From positions 124,001 to 188,000 of the forward strand of contig JANQQU010000015.1 of assembly GCA_028284905.1 (NCBI GenBank): DNA of 64,000 nt, given 5' to 3'. This document shows positions 63,702 through 64,000 of the stretch, in pieces (positions within the stretch are counted from its first letter, which is position 1; the number at the start of each line of letters is the position of its first letter). The position numbers and the translations under genes were made by a program. A model generated the notes under the pieces. It searched no databases. It was given only the letters and a program-made list of their open reading frames with translations, and was not told where the DNA came from. This DNA is from Calditrichia bacterium. GTDB lineage: Bacteria; Calditrichota; Calditrichia; RBG-13-44-9; J075.

Positions 63702-64000
63702 AACTATTCTTTAAATCATTTTACGTAAAATTATCGATCATTTTCCTCTGCCTGTTGTTGCTAATGGGCATCGTGCAAATTCTGATGACAGTCGATGCAT
63801 CGAAAAGTTTTCACACTCGCGCCGGACAGACGCTAAATGAAAACCTCGCCCGCGGGATGGTCCTGGATTTTGAAACGCAGGTAAAAAACGGCATTGATAT
63901 GGCAGCAATGGAAGATATGATCCACTACATGATGGTGATTAACCCGAAAATTGAGATTTACCTGCTGGACAGTGCCGGGAAAATTCTGGCATTCTTTGCC
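63698..64000 (+). CDS. Sensor histidine kinase, 3' end outside the window
   Basis: First 101 codons only. TM1 at about residues 12-30 (LSIIFLCLLLLMGIVQIL) and the start of a periplasmic sensor (MVLDFETQVKNGIDMAAMED, INPKIEIYLLDSAGKILAFFA). Follows the OmpR regulator with a four-base overlap, so it is the cognate kinase; the catalytic domains lie beyond the window. Confidence 0.8.
   Translation, partial: MKLFFKSFYVKLSIIFLCLLLLMGIVQILMTVDASKSFHTRAGQTLNENLARGMVLDFETQVKNGIDMAAMEDMIHYMMVINPKIEIYLLDSAGKILAFFA

Overview
The window looks like chromosomal DNA of a Gram-negative bacterium of the FCB (Fibrobacteres-Chlorobi-Bacteroidetes) assemblage. A Calditrichota/KSB1-type lineage is my best guess, inferred from protein character rather than from any marker gene. 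The clues are three secreted proteins ending in a FlgD-like sorting module with the YPNPFN motif (27119-30508, 37279-39123, 43583-44554), two outer-membrane TonB-type receptors, a periplasmic two-component-propeller histidine kinase, many Tat signals, and a KorAB 2-oxoacid:ferredoxin oxidoreductase. I saw no rRNA or tRNA gene, insertion-sequence transposase, phage module or CRISPR array.

Layout. 1-6512: TPR fragment, MFS transporter, secreted S9 peptidase, DUF1189 membrane protein, a SAM methyltransferase and an RNA ligase-fold protein. 6661-17157: an AraC regulator divergent from a nine-gene probable sugar-catabolic cluster (two sugar isomerase/epimerase TIM barrels, two Gfo/Idh/MocA oxidoreductases, an SDR, a ROK kinase, a SIS protein, a MetE-like protein and a UlaG-like metallo-hydrolase). 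One isomerase and one oxidoreductase carry Tat signals, so the cluster seems to run related chemistry in both periplasm and cytoplasm. 17588-22137: OmpR/histidine kinase pair followed by an outer-membrane receptor. 22418-30508: an exported esterase-like protein converging on a NarL regulator, a propeller histidine kinase and a 1129-residue secreted protein. 30778-33802: a heme-type TonB receptor with a small conserved Cys/His protein.

34322-44554: mostly exported proteins (alginate-lyase-like protein, SLBB protein, metalloprotease, TPR lipoprotein, intradiol dioxygenase) plus a tight four-gene operon (quinone oxidoreductase, DUF6090-like protein, Tat-exported PLP enzyme, RidA lipoprotein). 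44905-64000: housekeeping and mixed functions, namely proline catabolism (PruA), Nudix, penicillin-acylase-like, RetSat-like oxidoreductase, a hydrolase lacking its nucleophile, a membrane AraC regulator, PIG-L, an exported SAM-hydrolase-like protein, KorAB, DUF4870, a sodium symporter, an ECF sigma/anti-sigma pair and a second OmpR/kinase pair cut by the window end.

A striking non-coding layer overlies this: at least six families of short intergenic repeats. These are octamer ATGGGCAA arrays, AACGAACAACGA-type arrays, a 103-130 bp element with terminal inverted repeats in two opposite copies, a 32-bp core perfect palindrome in two copies, clusters of GTTCCCAAA/CGAAAC hairpins, and GAACTTTGAACTT units. 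They fill most long gaps, overlap several stop codons and account for several false upstream extensions of reading frames.
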